64,000 bases of DNA from positions 21,887 through 85,886 of the forward strand of contig DASZGL010000023.1 in the NCBI GenBank assembly GCA_035938875.1, written 5' to 3'. The position numbers and the translations under genes were made by a program. The stretch's first letter is position 1; each line of letters opens with the position of its first letter. The notes beneath the pieces were generated by a model, which did not search any database, was not told the origin of the DNA, and worked only from the letters and a program-made list of their open reading frames with translations. Source of the stretch: DASZGL01 sp035938875. Its GTDB lineage: Bacteria > Chloroflexota > Dormibacteria > Aeolococcales > Aeolococcaceae. Shown piece after piece: positions 21,418 through 32,615 of the stretch.

Positions 21418-22038
21418 TCAAGCGGGGACGGCGGCGCGGGCCTCGAGGACCACGACCCTGGTGTCATCGGTCGCGCCCAGCGACCCGGTGAGGTTGAGCT
21501 TCGCCTGCGGCGTCCAGCCGTCGGCCAGCCCCATCTCCTTGACGAAGCGCTCAACGCCCTCGTAGTCGCCGGGCAGGCCGGCAACCCGATAGCGCACCGG
21601 GACCACGATCGCCGGCTCCAACGCGTTGACCAGCTTGGTGGCGTCGGTGGCGCCCAGGGCATCGCCGCCGCCCACGGGGACGGCGAGGACGTCGATGTGT
21701 CCCAGAGCGTCGACCTCGTCCTCGGTGAGCTGGCGCCGGAACCGCCCCAGCGCCGCGATGCGGACATCGTCGACCTCGATGCGCATGATCGTCGACGCCT
21801 CGGCGGCGAAGCCCACGATGGTGACGCCGCGAATCTCGTATTCACCTTCGCCGCCGACCTCCTGCGGCCGCCCCGCGTGCTGTCGCAGAAGGTTCGGGTC
21901 GGTCTCTCCCTCGGTGCGTACGACGATGTCGGGGCTGACCTTGGGTCCCCGGGTTCCCACGGGCAGCGGGTCGACCAGCACCTCGGCCTCGCGGCCGCGC
22001 AGGCGCAGACAAGACAGGCCGAGATAGGTGATCTCCAT
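21418..22038 (-). CDS. MBL-fold protein lacking the canonical metal motif
   Basis: A 206-residue protein of the UlaG-like (COG2220) MBL group: MEITYLGLSCLRLRGREAEVLVDP at the start, then KVSPDIVVRTEGETDPNLL at the point where relatives carry the H-x-H-x-D-H metal site. None of those His residues is present. Later MBL blocks remain (GEGEYEIRGVTIVG, IDVLAVPVGGGDALGATDATKLVNALEPAIVVPVRY). It may have lost metal-dependent hydrolysis or use other ligands. It is convergent with the HtrA-like gene, seven bases apart, and divergent from pyrG. Confidence 0.75.
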   Translation of the reverse strand: MEITYLGLSCLRLRGREAEVLVDPLPVGTRGPKVSPDIVVRTEGETDPNLLRQHAGRPQEVGGEGEYEIRGVTIVGFAAEASTIMRIEVDDVRIAALGRFRRQLTEDEVDALGHIDVLAVPVGGGDALGATDATKLVNALEPAIVVPVRYRVAGLPGDYEGVERFVKEMGLADGWTPQAKLNLTGSLGATDDTRVVVLEARAAVPA

Positions 22039-22127
22039 GGGGCCCGGGCATGGTACCCGGAGTGGTCGCCGGCAACGGTTGCGAACATCGGTACGACTCC
22101 ACAGCGGGGTTGCGATACCATCTGTAA

Positions 22128-23867
<1,740 letters not shown>

Positions 23868-23904
23868 CGCCGCTGCGTCACCGCTTCGCGATGATCGGTC
23901 GCCG

Positions 23905-24918
23905 ATGAGCAGCCAGCCCCGGGTCGGCGCGCAGACTCGGGCGCGAACCACGCAGCACGACCGTCATCACGGACTCGAGCTGCTGCGTGCCACCGAGGCG
24001 GCGGCGCTGTCGGTGGGGCGCTGGCTGGGGCGCGGCGACAAGGCGGGCACCCGCGAGGCGGGGATGCAGACGATGACCGAGTCCCTCGCCGCCATGCCCT
24101 TCGAGGGCCGCGTCGTCATCGGACCCGACGACCCCACCGGCACCCTGGTGGCGGGACGGCGCATCGGCGCCGGCCGCGAGAAGATCGACCTGGCGGTGGT
24201 CCCCGTCGACGGCATCAGTCTGGTGGCCCGGGGCCTGACCCAGGCGCTGAGCATCGCCGCGGCGGCCGAGCCCGGGGGCATCCTGGCGCCGCCTCCAGTG
24301 GCCTACATGCACAAGATCGCCGTCGGACCCGCCGCCAGGGGCTCGATCGACATCAGCGACACGCCGGAGAACAACCTGCGGCGCATCGCCTTCGCCATGG
24401 ACGCCCACGTGCGCGATCTCACCGTGGTGATGCTCGACCGGCCCCGGCACCAGGCGCTACTGGAACGGGTGCGTGAGATGGGCGCCAGGGTGGCGCTGAT
24501 CAGCGACGGCGACATCGGCACCGCGATGATGCCCTCGATGCCGGGAAGCGGCATCGACGTCATGCTCGGCGCCGGGGGTACGCGCGAGGCCGTGCTCGCC
24601 GCCTGCGCGCTGCGCTGCCTCGGTGGTGAGCTGCAGTGCCGCCCCTGGGTGCGCCACGAGGAGGAGGCCGCCGCGGTGCGAGCTGCGGGCTTCGACCCCG
24701 ACATGGCGATGAGCATGGCCAACCTCGTTCCCGGCGTGGAGGTGTCGGTGGCGGTGACCGGGATCACCGGTGGCGGGCTGCTCCGCGGCGTGCTCTACCA
24801 CAACTGGTGGGCGGAGACGCACAGCCTGGTGATGCGGGCCAAGAGCGGCACCATCAGGGAGATCGCCACCAAGCATCACGTCGCGTTGCGGTCGGAGGAG
24901 GGCACCACCGTCCGCTGA
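23905..24918 (+). CDS. GlpX-like (class II fructose-bisphosphatase fold) protein with altered active site
   Basis: A 337-residue protein collinear with GlpX: GRWLGRGDKAGTREAGMQTM, VVIG, the central MHKIAVGPAARGSIDISDTPENNLRRIA, ALISDGDIGTAMM, VTGITGGGLLRGV and KSGTIREIATKHHV are all recognisable. The metal and substrate motifs are changed: GEGE of GlpX reads GPDD (73-76), and D-P-x-E-G-T reads V-P-V-D-G-I (99-104). It may hydrolyse a different phosphate ester or be an inactive paralogue. I therefore do not assign the symbol glpX. The ATG at 23905 has no clear Shine-Dalgarno; the frame is open upstream into pyrG. Confidence 0.75.
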   Translation: MSSQPRVGAQTRARTTQHDRHHGLELLRATEAAALSVGRWLGRGDKAGTREAGMQTMTESLAAMPFEGRVVIGPDDPTGTLVAGRRIGAGREKIDLAVVPVDGISLVARGLTQALSIAAAAEPGGILAPPPVAYMHKIAVGPAARGSIDISDTPENNLRRIAFAMDAHVRDLTVVMLDRPRHQALLERVREMGARVALISDGDIGTAMMPSMPGSGIDVMLGAGGTREAVLAACALRCLGGELQCRPWVRHEEEAAAVRAAGFDPDMAMSMANLVPGVEVSVAVTGITGGGLLRGVLYHNWWAETHSLVMRAKSGTIREIATKHHVALRSEEGTTVR

Positions 24919-25000
24919 CGGCGGCGATCCCAGCGGTACCACCTGCCGGCTCTGGCTGCACAATGGCGCTGTCCGCAATCTGCTGAGGAGGTGAGACGCC

Positions 25001-26224
25001 ATGTCCGCGATCGGTGTTGCGCCGTCGTCGCTTGGCCCGGCGATCAGCCGCACGCTGGAGGCGGCCACCCCGGAGCTTCGCGACGTCGCCCGGCAGATCC
25101 ATGGCCTGGCCGAGATCGCGTTCCAGGAACATCGCTCCAGCGCGCTGTTGTGTGACCTGCTGGAACGCCACGGTTTCAACGTGCAGCGCGGAGCCTCGGG
25201 CATGGACACCGCGTTCATCGCCGAGCGTGGCGGTGAAGGACCCACCGTCGCCTTCGTGTGTGAGTACGACGCTCTTCGCGGTCTGGGCCATGCCTGCGGC
25301 CACAACCTGATCGGCACCGGCTCGGCGGCGGCGGGCATCGCCCTGGCAGCGGCCATGGGCGAATCGGGCATTCCCGGACGCGTTCGCGTCGTCGGCAGTC
25401 CTGCAGAGGAGGGTGGCGGCGGCAAGATCCCGCTGTGCAACGACGGCGTCTTCGACGACTGCGACGCGGCTCTGATCTTCCATCCCACCGACCGGACCTT
25501 CGCTGTGATGTACGCACTGGCGTGCACCCACTGGCGCTTTGCCTACACGGGGCGTGCCTCCCACGCAGCGGGCGATCCCGACAAGGGCATCAACGCGCTC
25601 GACGCCTTTGTGCACGCGTACAACGGCATCTCACTGTGGCGCCAGCAGCTCAAAGACGGGGCGCGCGTGCACGGGTTCCTCGCCGAGGGTGGGACCGCGC
25701 CGAACATCATTCCTGAGCGGACGAGTGGCGAGTTCCTCACCCGAGCCCGCGAGGGCGCGTATCTCGACGAGATGAACCAACGCTTCGTCGCGATCATGGA
25801 GGCGGCAGCGGCGGCGACGGGATGCACCCTGGAATTGCACCGCGACGAGAGCTATCTCGACCTGCGCAGCAATCCGGTGCTCGCCGAGCGCTGTTTCCAG
25901 CACCTCGCCGAGGTCGGTCTCGAGCCGAGGGACGCGATCCCCTGGGACCGCGTCGGATCGACCGACGTCGGTGACCTCTCGTACGCAGCGCCGACGCTGC
26001 ACCCGGAAGTCGCCATCATCGACGAGGGCGTCTCCTGCCACACCCACGAGTTTCGCGTCGCCGCCGACTCCGAGCGCGGCTACGCGGCGCTCATCCAGGG
26101 TGCCGAGGCACTGGCGCTCACCGGTGCCGACGTCATCGCCGACGCCGCAATCCGCAACGCGGTGCGCAGTGCGTTTGCAGAGCAGCCGGGGAGACGCGAG
26201 TATTGGCAAGGGTCTCGCGCGTAG
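25001..26224 (+). CDS. M20 family amidohydrolase (AbgB/HipO-like)
   Basis: A 407-residue M20D-type metallo-amidohydrolase. Metal and catalytic residues are visible in GHACGHNLIGTG, SPAEEGGGGK (catalytic Glu pair), ALIFHPTDRT and CHTHEFRVAADSERG. The dimerisation insert is GRASHAAGDPDKGINALDAFV. Relatives cleave N-acyl or aryl amides such as p-aminobenzoyl-glutamate or hippurate. A very strong Shine-Dalgarno GAGGAGGTGA lies eight bases before the ATG at 25001. Its 3' end overlaps the radical SAM gene by 22 bases, so the two are probably translated together. Confidence 0.9.
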   Translation: MSAIGVAPSSLGPAISRTLEAATPELRDVARQIHGLAEIAFQEHRSSALLCDLLERHGFNVQRGASGMDTAFIAERGGEGPTVAFVCEYDALRGLGHACGHNLIGTGSAAAGIALAAAMGESGIPGRVRVVGSPAEEGGGGKIPLCNDGVFDDCDAALIFHPTDRTFAVMYALACTHWRFAYTGRASHAAGDPDKGINALDAFVHAYNGISLWRQQLKDGARVHGFLAEGGTAPNIIPERTSGEFLTRAREGAYLDEMNQRFVAIMEAAAAATGCTLELHRDESYLDLRSNPVLAERCFQHLAEVGLEPRDAIPWDRVGSTDVGDLSYAAPTLHPEVAIIDEGVSCHTHEFRVAADSERGYAALIQGAEALALTGADVIADAAIRNAVRSAFAEQPGRREYWQGSRA

Positions 26225-27477
26225 CCGGGGGCCCGCGCGCGTGCGTCGCCGGCGCGGACGGCGCGCTGCGGACCGTCGACGCGATGGCCACAGCGCGCAC
26301 CGGGCGCCGGCTTGTGCCGCTGCGCGACTCCGATCTCATCCCGCTTCCTGCTGAGGCGACGATCGCCCATCTTCCCGGCAGGAGAGCGCTGACCCTCGAC
26401 GACAGCGGTGCCGAGCAGGAGATCGACAGTGCGCTGCCGGTCGCCGCGGTGCTCCCTGTCGGCTACCTGCGCACGCTTCTGCCGGCATCGGATCCGTCGC
26501 CTGGGGCACCGCGGCTTCCCCTCTACGGTTACACGGCGATCGCCGAGCACCGCGGCGAGCTCAGCGTGGCTGCGCTGCGCACCGACACGTTGGGGTGGTG
26601 GAGTCCGTCACGCTTTCAGCGTCCCAGCCTCGGTGACGCTGTCGCCGCGGCCCGCCGTGCGCTGCCGGGTAACCGTGTTGTCGAGCAGCTCGCCGTGTGC
26701 GCGCTGGAGCACAACTGCTACACGGCACAGAACACGTTTCACCAGCGGTACGAAGGCGCGCTGCCGGCATCGCCGGCGTGCAACGCCGATTGTCTCGGCT
26801 GCATCTCGCTGCAACCCGACCCGGTGCCGACACCGCAGCCGCGCATCCGTCATGCGCCGACGCCCGACGAGCTCGCCGGCCTCGCCGCCTACCATCTCCG
26901 CGGCGCGCAAGCGCGCATCGTCTCCTTCGGCCAGGGATGCGAAGGCGAGCCGCTGACCCGTCCCGACGCCCTCGAGGAGGCGACCGCCCGCATTCGCCGT
27001 GAATTTCCCGACGCAACCATCCACGTGAACACCAACGGCAGCAGTCCCGGGGCGCTCGAGCGCCTGGTGCGCGCCGGCTGCAACTCGGTGAGGGTCAGCG
27101 CCATCTCCTTCACCGACAGCGTCTTTCGCGCCTACTACCGTCCTGCCGGCTACACACTCGACGACGTCGTCGCCTGCGGCAGGGTGATGGCCGATGCGGG
27201 TGGCCAGGTGTGCCTCAACCTGCTCACCTTCCCCGGGATCACCGACGTCGCCGACGAGCTGGAGCGCACCGTCGATGCCTGCCGGCGGATGGGGGTGCAC
27301 CAGGTGCAGTGGCGCTCGCTCAACGTCGACCACGACTGGCTCACCAAAGCCCTGGGCGAGATGCCCGCCGGGATCGGCATGGCCGCCGCGCTGAAACACG
27401 TCCGCGTCGCGCTGCCTGGGGTGCACCACGGCAACTTCACCCGCCCCGCTGCCCCGCTCAAGAGCCCCGTCGCCTGA
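26203..27477 (+). CDS. Radical SAM protein of unknown substrate
   Basis: A 424-residue protein. The radical SAM cluster motif C-x3-C-x2-C is CNADCLGC, starting near residue 196. Downstream come QGCEGEPL (SAM-binding strand), [44 protein letters not shown] and [11 protein letters not shown], all typical of the radical SAM barrel. An unusual N-terminal domain of about 190 residues with its own Cys residues (VCALEHNCY) precedes the barrel. The TTG start at 26203 overlaps the M20 gene by 22 bases. I cannot name the reaction. Confidence 0.85.
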   Translation: MARVSRVAGGPRACVAGADGALRTVDAMATARTGRRLVPLRDSDLIPLPAEATIAHLPGRRALTLDDSGAEQEIDSALPVAAVLPVGYLRTLLPASDPSPGAPRLPLYGYTAIAEHRGELSVAALRTDTLGWWSPSRFQRPSLGDAVAAARRALPGNRVVEQLAVCALEHNCYTAQNTFHQRYEGALPASPACNADCLGCISLQPDPVPTPQPRIRHAPTPDELAGLAAYHLRGAQARIVSFGQGCEGEPLTRPDALEEATARIRREFPDATIHVNTNGSSPGALERLVRAGCNSVRVSAISFTDSVFRAYYRPAGYTLDDVVACGRVMADAGGQVCLNLLTFPGITDVADELERTVDACRRMGVHQVQWRSLNVDHDWLTKALGEMPAGIGMAAALKHVRVALPGVHHGNFTRPAAPLKSPVA

Positions 27478-27522
27478 CGTCCTTCACCTCCTCGAGGCTC
27501 GTAGCAGCGAGGTCATGCGGGT

Positions 27523-27550
27523 TTGGCGCAACTCGGACCCGTGGTACCCT
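27523..27550 (+). promoter_or_regulatory. Candidate promoter of the rpmE operon
   Basis: TTGGCG at 27523-27528 and TACCCT at 27545-27550 are spaced 16 bases, giving a leader of about 27 bases before rpmE. Confidence 0.45.
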
Positions 27551-27583
27551 GTCGGAGCTCAGCCACCTGTTCACGGACGACAC

Positions 27584-27799
27584 ATGAAGGCCGCAATCCA
27601 CCCCGAGTACCACACCGACGCCGTCGTGCGCTGCCTCTGCGGCAACGCCTTCACGACGGGCTCGACGCTGTCCGAGCTGAAGACCGAGGTCTGCTCGGTC
27701 TGTCACCCCTTCTTCACCGGCACCCAGCGCATCGTCGACACCGGTGGCCAGGTGGAGCGCTTCAGGCGTCGCGCGCAGAAGGCATCGAGCAAGGGCTGA
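27584..27799 (+). CDS. rpmE: 50S ribosomal protein L31
   Basis: A 71-residue L31 of the zinc-binding type: [23 protein letters not shown] at the start, then [27 protein letters not shown]. The Cys residues of CLC and CSVC are the zinc ligands, so this is the C-plus form. It opens a rightward operon: the DUF1385 gene follows after 14 bases and prfA after another 15, an order also known from actinobacteria. Confidence 0.97.
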   Translation: MKAAIHPEYHTDAVVRCLCGNAFTTGSTLSELKTEVCSVCHPFFTGTQRIVDTGGQVERFRRRAQKASSKG

Positions 27800-27813
27800 G
27801 CGCCCGCTCCGCG

Positions 27814-28725
27814 ATGGCCGCCCGCGCCGATCAGCCCTTCTTCTACGGTGGCCAGGCCGTCATCGAAGGCGTGCTGATGCGCGGACCGCGTCATTACGCG
27901 GTGGCGGCGCGTCGTAAGGACGGCAGCATCGCCGTCATCGAGGAACCGCTGCGTTCGCGTGTCTACACCAGCAGGATCTGGGCACTGCCGTTGTTCCGCG
28001 GCGTCGCCGGTCTCATCGAGATGCTCCACCTGGGAATGCGGGCGCTGCGCTGGTCGGCCAACGTCCAGGTCGAGGCCGAGGACATCCAGCTGAGCCCCGC
28101 GGCGATGCGCGTCACCATGGCCAGTTCGGCGGTGTTCGGTCTGGTCCTGTTCGTCGGGCTGCCCCTGCTCGCGGCCGGCGCCATCCATCGCGGTGACCGG
28201 AGCACAGGATTCGTGGTCATCGAGGGGGTCGCCCGTGCCGTCATCCTGCTCGGGTATCTAATCGCCATCAGCCTGGTTCCCGGGGTGCGTCGCGTCTTCG
28301 AGTACCACGGCGCCGAGCACAAGACGATCAACTGCTTCGAGTCAGGCGACCCCGTCGATGTCGCTCACGTCCGCCCCGCGAGCAGATTGCATCCTCGCTG
28401 TGGCACTGGGTTCCTCGTCGTCGTCGCCCTGGTGAGCATCGTCGTGTTCGCGCCGTTCGGCGGCCTCTCGGTGCCGCTGCTGGTGCTCAGCCGGGTGCTG
28501 CTCATCCCCGTTGTCGCCGCGGTCGCCTATGAGGCGATCCGCGGTCTGGCGCGCATCCGCAGCACCGCGGTGGGACGGTTGGCGCTGATCCCGGTGCTGG
28601 CGACGCAGCGGCTGACCACGCGCGAACCCGACGACTCGCAGATCGAGGTGGCCATCGCCGCGCTGGCGGCGGCGCGCTCCGGGGAGACCAACGTCCCGGA
28701 GACTCCGCTCCCTCTCGCGTCGTAA
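27814..28725 (+). CDS. DUF1385 (YqhQ-like) membrane protein
   Basis: A 303-residue integral membrane protein of the DUF1385 family. Diagnostic blocks are YGGQAVIEGVLMRGP near the N-terminus, FEYHGAEHKTINCFE in the middle, and LHPRCGTGFLV. These conserved His, Glu and Cys residues have led to suggestions of metal binding. Membrane segments lie at about 108-128, 142-160, 197-215 and 220-240. The biochemical role is not established. It is wedged between rpmE and prfA, so it is co-expressed with translation genes. The ATG at 27814 gives the standard N-terminus; the longer open frame upstream overlaps rpmE. Confidence 0.9.
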   Translation: MAARADQPFFYGGQAVIEGVLMRGPRHYAVAARRKDGSIAVIEEPLRSRVYTSRIWALPLFRGVAGLIEMLHLGMRALRWSANVQVEAEDIQLSPAAMRVTMASSAVFGLVLFVGLPLLAAGAIHRGDRSTGFVVIEGVARAVILLGYLIAISLVPGVRRVFEYHGAEHKTINCFESGDPVDVAHVRPASRLHPRCGTGFLVVVALVSIVVFAPFGGLSVPLLVLSRVLLIPVVAAVAYEAIRGLARIRSTAVGRLALIPVLATQRLTTREPDDSQIEVAIAALAAARSGETNVPETPLPLAS

Positions 28726-28740
28726 CGTCGTCCCACCGCG

Positions 28741-29817
<1,077 letters not shown>

Positions 29818-29821
29818 GGCC

Positions 29822-30697
29822 ATGACTGGCAGCATCACTTTGCTCGAGGTGGTGCGCCGGAGCACGACATTCCTCGCCGAGCGGGGCAGCGAGAGCCCCC
29901 GGCTCGACGCCGAGCTGCTCTCCGCGCACGTGCTCGGAGTGCGCCGCCTCGACGTCTATCTGCAATTCGACAGGCTGCTGCGCGACGGCGAGCTGGAGCC
30001 GATCCGCGCTCTTTTGCGCCGGCGCGCCGCCGGTGAACCGGTCGCGTACCTGTTGGGGGAGAAGGAGTTCTGTGGTCGCGCCTTCACGGTGACCCCGTCG
30101 GTGCTCATCCCCCGTCCGGAGACCGAGCTGCTCGTCGAGCGCGTGCTGCTCTGGGCGCGCGCCACCGCGCCGCCAGGCGACGCGCGCATCATCGACGCGG
30201 GAACCGGCAGCGGTTGTGTCGCGGTGACCCTCGCCGCCGAGCTGCCGCAGGCGCGCCTGCTCGCCAGTGACGTCAGCGGCGAGGCCACGCTCGTCGCCGA
30301 GGCCAACGCGGCGCGTCACGGGGTCGGCGACCGCTGCACGTTTAGCCGGGGCAGCTGGCTGGAGCCGTTCGACGCCGCGCCGCCGGTCGATGCGCTGGTG
30401 AGCAACCCGCCCTACGTCACCACCTCGGAGTTCGACTCGATGATGCGCGACGTCCGCGACTTCGAGCCGCGCGTCGCCCTCGACGGCGGTGACGACGGGC
30501 TCGACGCGTACCGCGCCATCGTCGCCGCCGCGCGTGCTCGGCTGCGTGGTGGCGGTCTCATCGCCCTGGAGATCGACCCTCGGCGCCGTGCCGCGGTTGA
30601 ATCGCTGGTCGTCGAGAGCTGGCCGGGCTCGCGGGTCACGGTGAGCACCGATCTCTCCGGCCGCGAGCGTGTCGTCGAGGTCTGCCTGCCCCAGTGA
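29822..30697 (+). CDS. prmC: Release factor glutamine methyltransferase PrmC (HemK)
   Basis: A 291-residue N5-glutamine methyltransferase. The N-terminal helical domain binds the release factor (residues 1-75, with EPVAYLLGEKEFCGRAFTV). The SAM-binding motif is IIDAGTGSGCVAVTLA, and the substrate-binding motif NPPYV lies near residue 194. VLIPRPETE is also diagnostic. It modifies the GGQ glutamine of RF1 and RF2. It overlaps the following gene by four bases (GTGA). The ATG at 29822 is chosen for position and N-terminal match. Confidence 0.95.
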   Translation: MTGSITLLEVVRRSTTFLAERGSESPRLDAELLSAHVLGVRRLDVYLQFDRLLRDGELEPIRALLRRRAAGEPVAYLLGEKEFCGRAFTVTPSVLIPRPETELLVERVLLWARATAPPGDARIIDAGTGSGCVAVTLAAELPQARLLASDVSGEATLVAEANAARHGVGDRCTFSRGSWLEPFDAAPPVDALVSNPPYVTTSEFDSMMRDVRDFEPRVALDGGDDGLDAYRAIVAAARARLRGGGLIALEIDPRRRAAVESLVVESWPGSRVTVSTDLSGRERVVEVCLPQ

Positions 30698-31293
30698 GCA
30701 GCGGCGATCCGTTGCTCGAGGGCATCGTCCTCACCCTCGACGGAGGCGGCGTCATCGGCATCCCCACCGACACCGTCTACGGCATCGCCTGCCGGCCCGA
30801 CGACCCCTCGGCGGTGGAGCGGATCTATGCGATCAAGCAGCGGCCAGCGACGATGGAGCTCAGCCTGCTCGGCGCCGAGGTCGCCGATCTCGCCACCCTC
30901 GCGGTGATGAGCGCGGCGGCGTACCGGCTGGCCGCCGCATTCTGGCCGGGCCCGCTCTCGCTGATCGTCCCGGCGCGCCGCCCGTCGCGACTGGCCATCC
31001 CCCGCAGCGGAGACTCGGTCTCGATCCGCGTTCCCGACCACGATCTCCTCCGGCGCCTGCTCCGTCTCACCGGTCCACTGGCGAGCACCAGCGCCAACCT
31101 TCATGGGCAGAGCCCTGCGGTGAGCGCCGCCGAGGCCGTGGCTGCGCTGGGCGATCGCCTCGACGCCGTGCTCGACGGTGGACCCGCCAAAGGTCGGGCC
31201 TCAACTATCATCGACCTCGTCACCACCCCCCCGCGCGTGCTGCGGACGGGACCGCTCAGCGCCGACGAGCTCCGTCCGTATCTTGGGGGCTGA
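30694..31293 (+). CDS. tsaC: L-threonylcarbamoyladenylate synthase (Sua5/YrdC family)
   Basis: A 199-residue YrdC-domain protein: GGVIGIPTDTVYGIACRPDDPSAVERIYAIKQRP, then FWPGPLSLIVPARR and LASTSANLHGQSP. It makes threonylcarbamoyl-AMP from Thr, bicarbonate and ATP, the first step of t6A tRNA modification. The later-step genes tsaE, tsaB and tsaD are 26 kb away in the same window. It lacks the extra C-terminal Sua5 domain, so the short TsaC form fits. The GTG start overlaps the prmC stop. Confidence 0.92.
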   Translation: MSSGDPLLEGIVLTLDGGGVIGIPTDTVYGIACRPDDPSAVERIYAIKQRPATMELSLLGAEVADLATLAVMSAAAYRLAAAFWPGPLSLIVPARRPSRLAIPRSGDSVSIRVPDHDLLRRLLRLTGPLASTSANLHGQSPAVSAAEAVAALGDRLDAVLDGGPAKGRASTIIDLVTTPPRVLRTGPLSADELRPYLGG

Positions 31294-31352
31294 CCCGACA
31301 CCACCCGCCCCGCGCCCACGCCGGGGGGAGCGCCACGGACGAGGGCCCGCCG

Positions 31353-32615
31353 TTGATCGAGACCCCGCTGAAGCCCGCCCTGAGCGCCACCGACCCCGAG
31401 GTCGCTGCCCTGCTCGACGAGGAGCTTCGCCGCCAGGAGGACACCCTGGAGCTGATCCCCTCGGAGAATCTCGCTCCTCCAGCCGTGCTCGAGGCGGTCG
31501 GCTCCTGGCTCAACAACAAGTACGCAGAGGGCGTTCCCGGCAAGCGGTACTACGGCGGCTGCCAGGTGGTCGACAAGATCGAGAACCTGGCGCGCGACCG
31601 GGCCAAGCAGCTCTTCGGCGCCGAGCACGCCAACGTCCAGCCGCACTGCGGGTCGAGCGCCAACATGGCGGCGTACTCGAGCGTGCTCAAGCCAGGGGAC
31701 ACCGTCCTCGGCATGGCGCTCGACCACGGCGGCCATCTCACTCACGGCTCGCCGGCCAACTTCAGCGGCCGCCTCTACCACTTCGAGGGCTACACCGTCT
31801 CCCCGGCCACCGGCCGCCTCGACTACGACGAAGTCCTGGCCCGGGCCAGGGAGGTCTCACCGGTGATGATCGTCGCCGGCTACAGCGCCTACCCGCGGGT
31901 GCTCGACTTCGCTGCCTTCGAGGGCATCGCCAGGCAGGTGGGCGCCCTGCTGCTCGTCGACATGGCCCACTTCGCCGGCCTGGTCGCCGCCGGGCTGCAC
32001 CCCAGCCCGGTGCCGCACGCCGACTTCGTGACCATGACCACCCACAAGACACTGCGCGGTCCCTGGGGCGGGCTCATCCTGTGCAAGCAGGAGTACGCCG
32101 ACGCCATCGACAAGGCGGTCTGCCCAGGAACGCAGGGGGGGCCGCTCAACCACGCCATCGCCGGCAAGGCGGTGATGCTGAAGCTGTGCATGGAACCGGC
32201 CTTCCGTGACTACGCCGCCCAGATCCTGGCCAATGCCAAGGCACTCGCCGCGGGCCTGAGCCAGCGGGGCATCACCCTGGTCACCGGGGGAACCGACAAC
32301 CACCTTATGCTCATCGACCTGCGTCCCCACGAGCTCAAGGGACGGGCGGTGCAGAGCGGTTTCGACGAGGTCGGCATCACCGTCAACGCCAACACCTTCC
32401 CCTTCCACGGCGCCAGCCCCTTCAACCCCAACGGCATCCGGCTGGGGACTCCGGCGGTGACCTCGCGGGGGATGGGCGAGACCGAGATGGATGAGATCGC
32501 CGACCTGATCAGCACCATGCTCACCCACTTCGAGGACGCCACGGTGCGTTCCCAGGTGCGCGAGCGATCGCTCGATCTCTGCCGCCGCTTCCCGCTGCCC
32601 TACAGGACCGCCTAG
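31353..32615 (+). CDS. glyA: Serine hydroxymethyltransferase
   Basis: A 420-residue PLP enzyme. Diagnostic blocks are ELIPSENLAPPAVLEAVGS, GKRYYGGCQVVDKIE, the PLP-lysine motif VTMTTHKTLRGPWGG, and FNPNGIRLGTPAVTSRGMGE. It converts serine and tetrahydrofolate to glycine and methylene-tetrahydrofolate. The start is probably TTG at 31353, with GAGGG seven bases upstream; there is no ATG nearby and the upstream open frame has no homology. Its place between the tsaC-type and wecA-type genes matches actinobacterial gene order. Confidence 0.96.
   Translation: MIETPLKPALSATDPEVAALLDEELRRQEDTLELIPSENLAPPAVLEAVGSWLNNKYAEGVPGKRYYGGCQVVDKIENLARDRAKQLFGAEHANVQPHCGSSANMAAYSSVLKPGDTVLGMALDHGGHLTHGSPANFSGRLYHFEGYTVSPATGRLDYDEVLARAREVSPVMIVAGYSAYPRVLDFAAFEGIARQVGALLLVDMAHFAGLVAAGLHPSPVPHADFVTMTTHKTLRGPWGGLILCKQEYADAIDKAVCPGTQGGPLNHAIAGKAVMLKLCMEPAFRDYAAQILANAKALAAGLSQRGITLVTGGTDNHLMLIDLRPHELKGRAVQSGFDEVGITVNANTFPFHGASPFNPNGIRLGTPAVTSRGMGETEMDEIADLISTMLTHFEDATVRSQVRERSLDLCRRFPLPYRTA

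Noticed and set aside
27480..27583. Possible tRNA-like fold upstream of rpmE
   Set aside because: No acceptor stem or T-loop pairing is evident; the segment is better explained as the rpmE promoter and leader.
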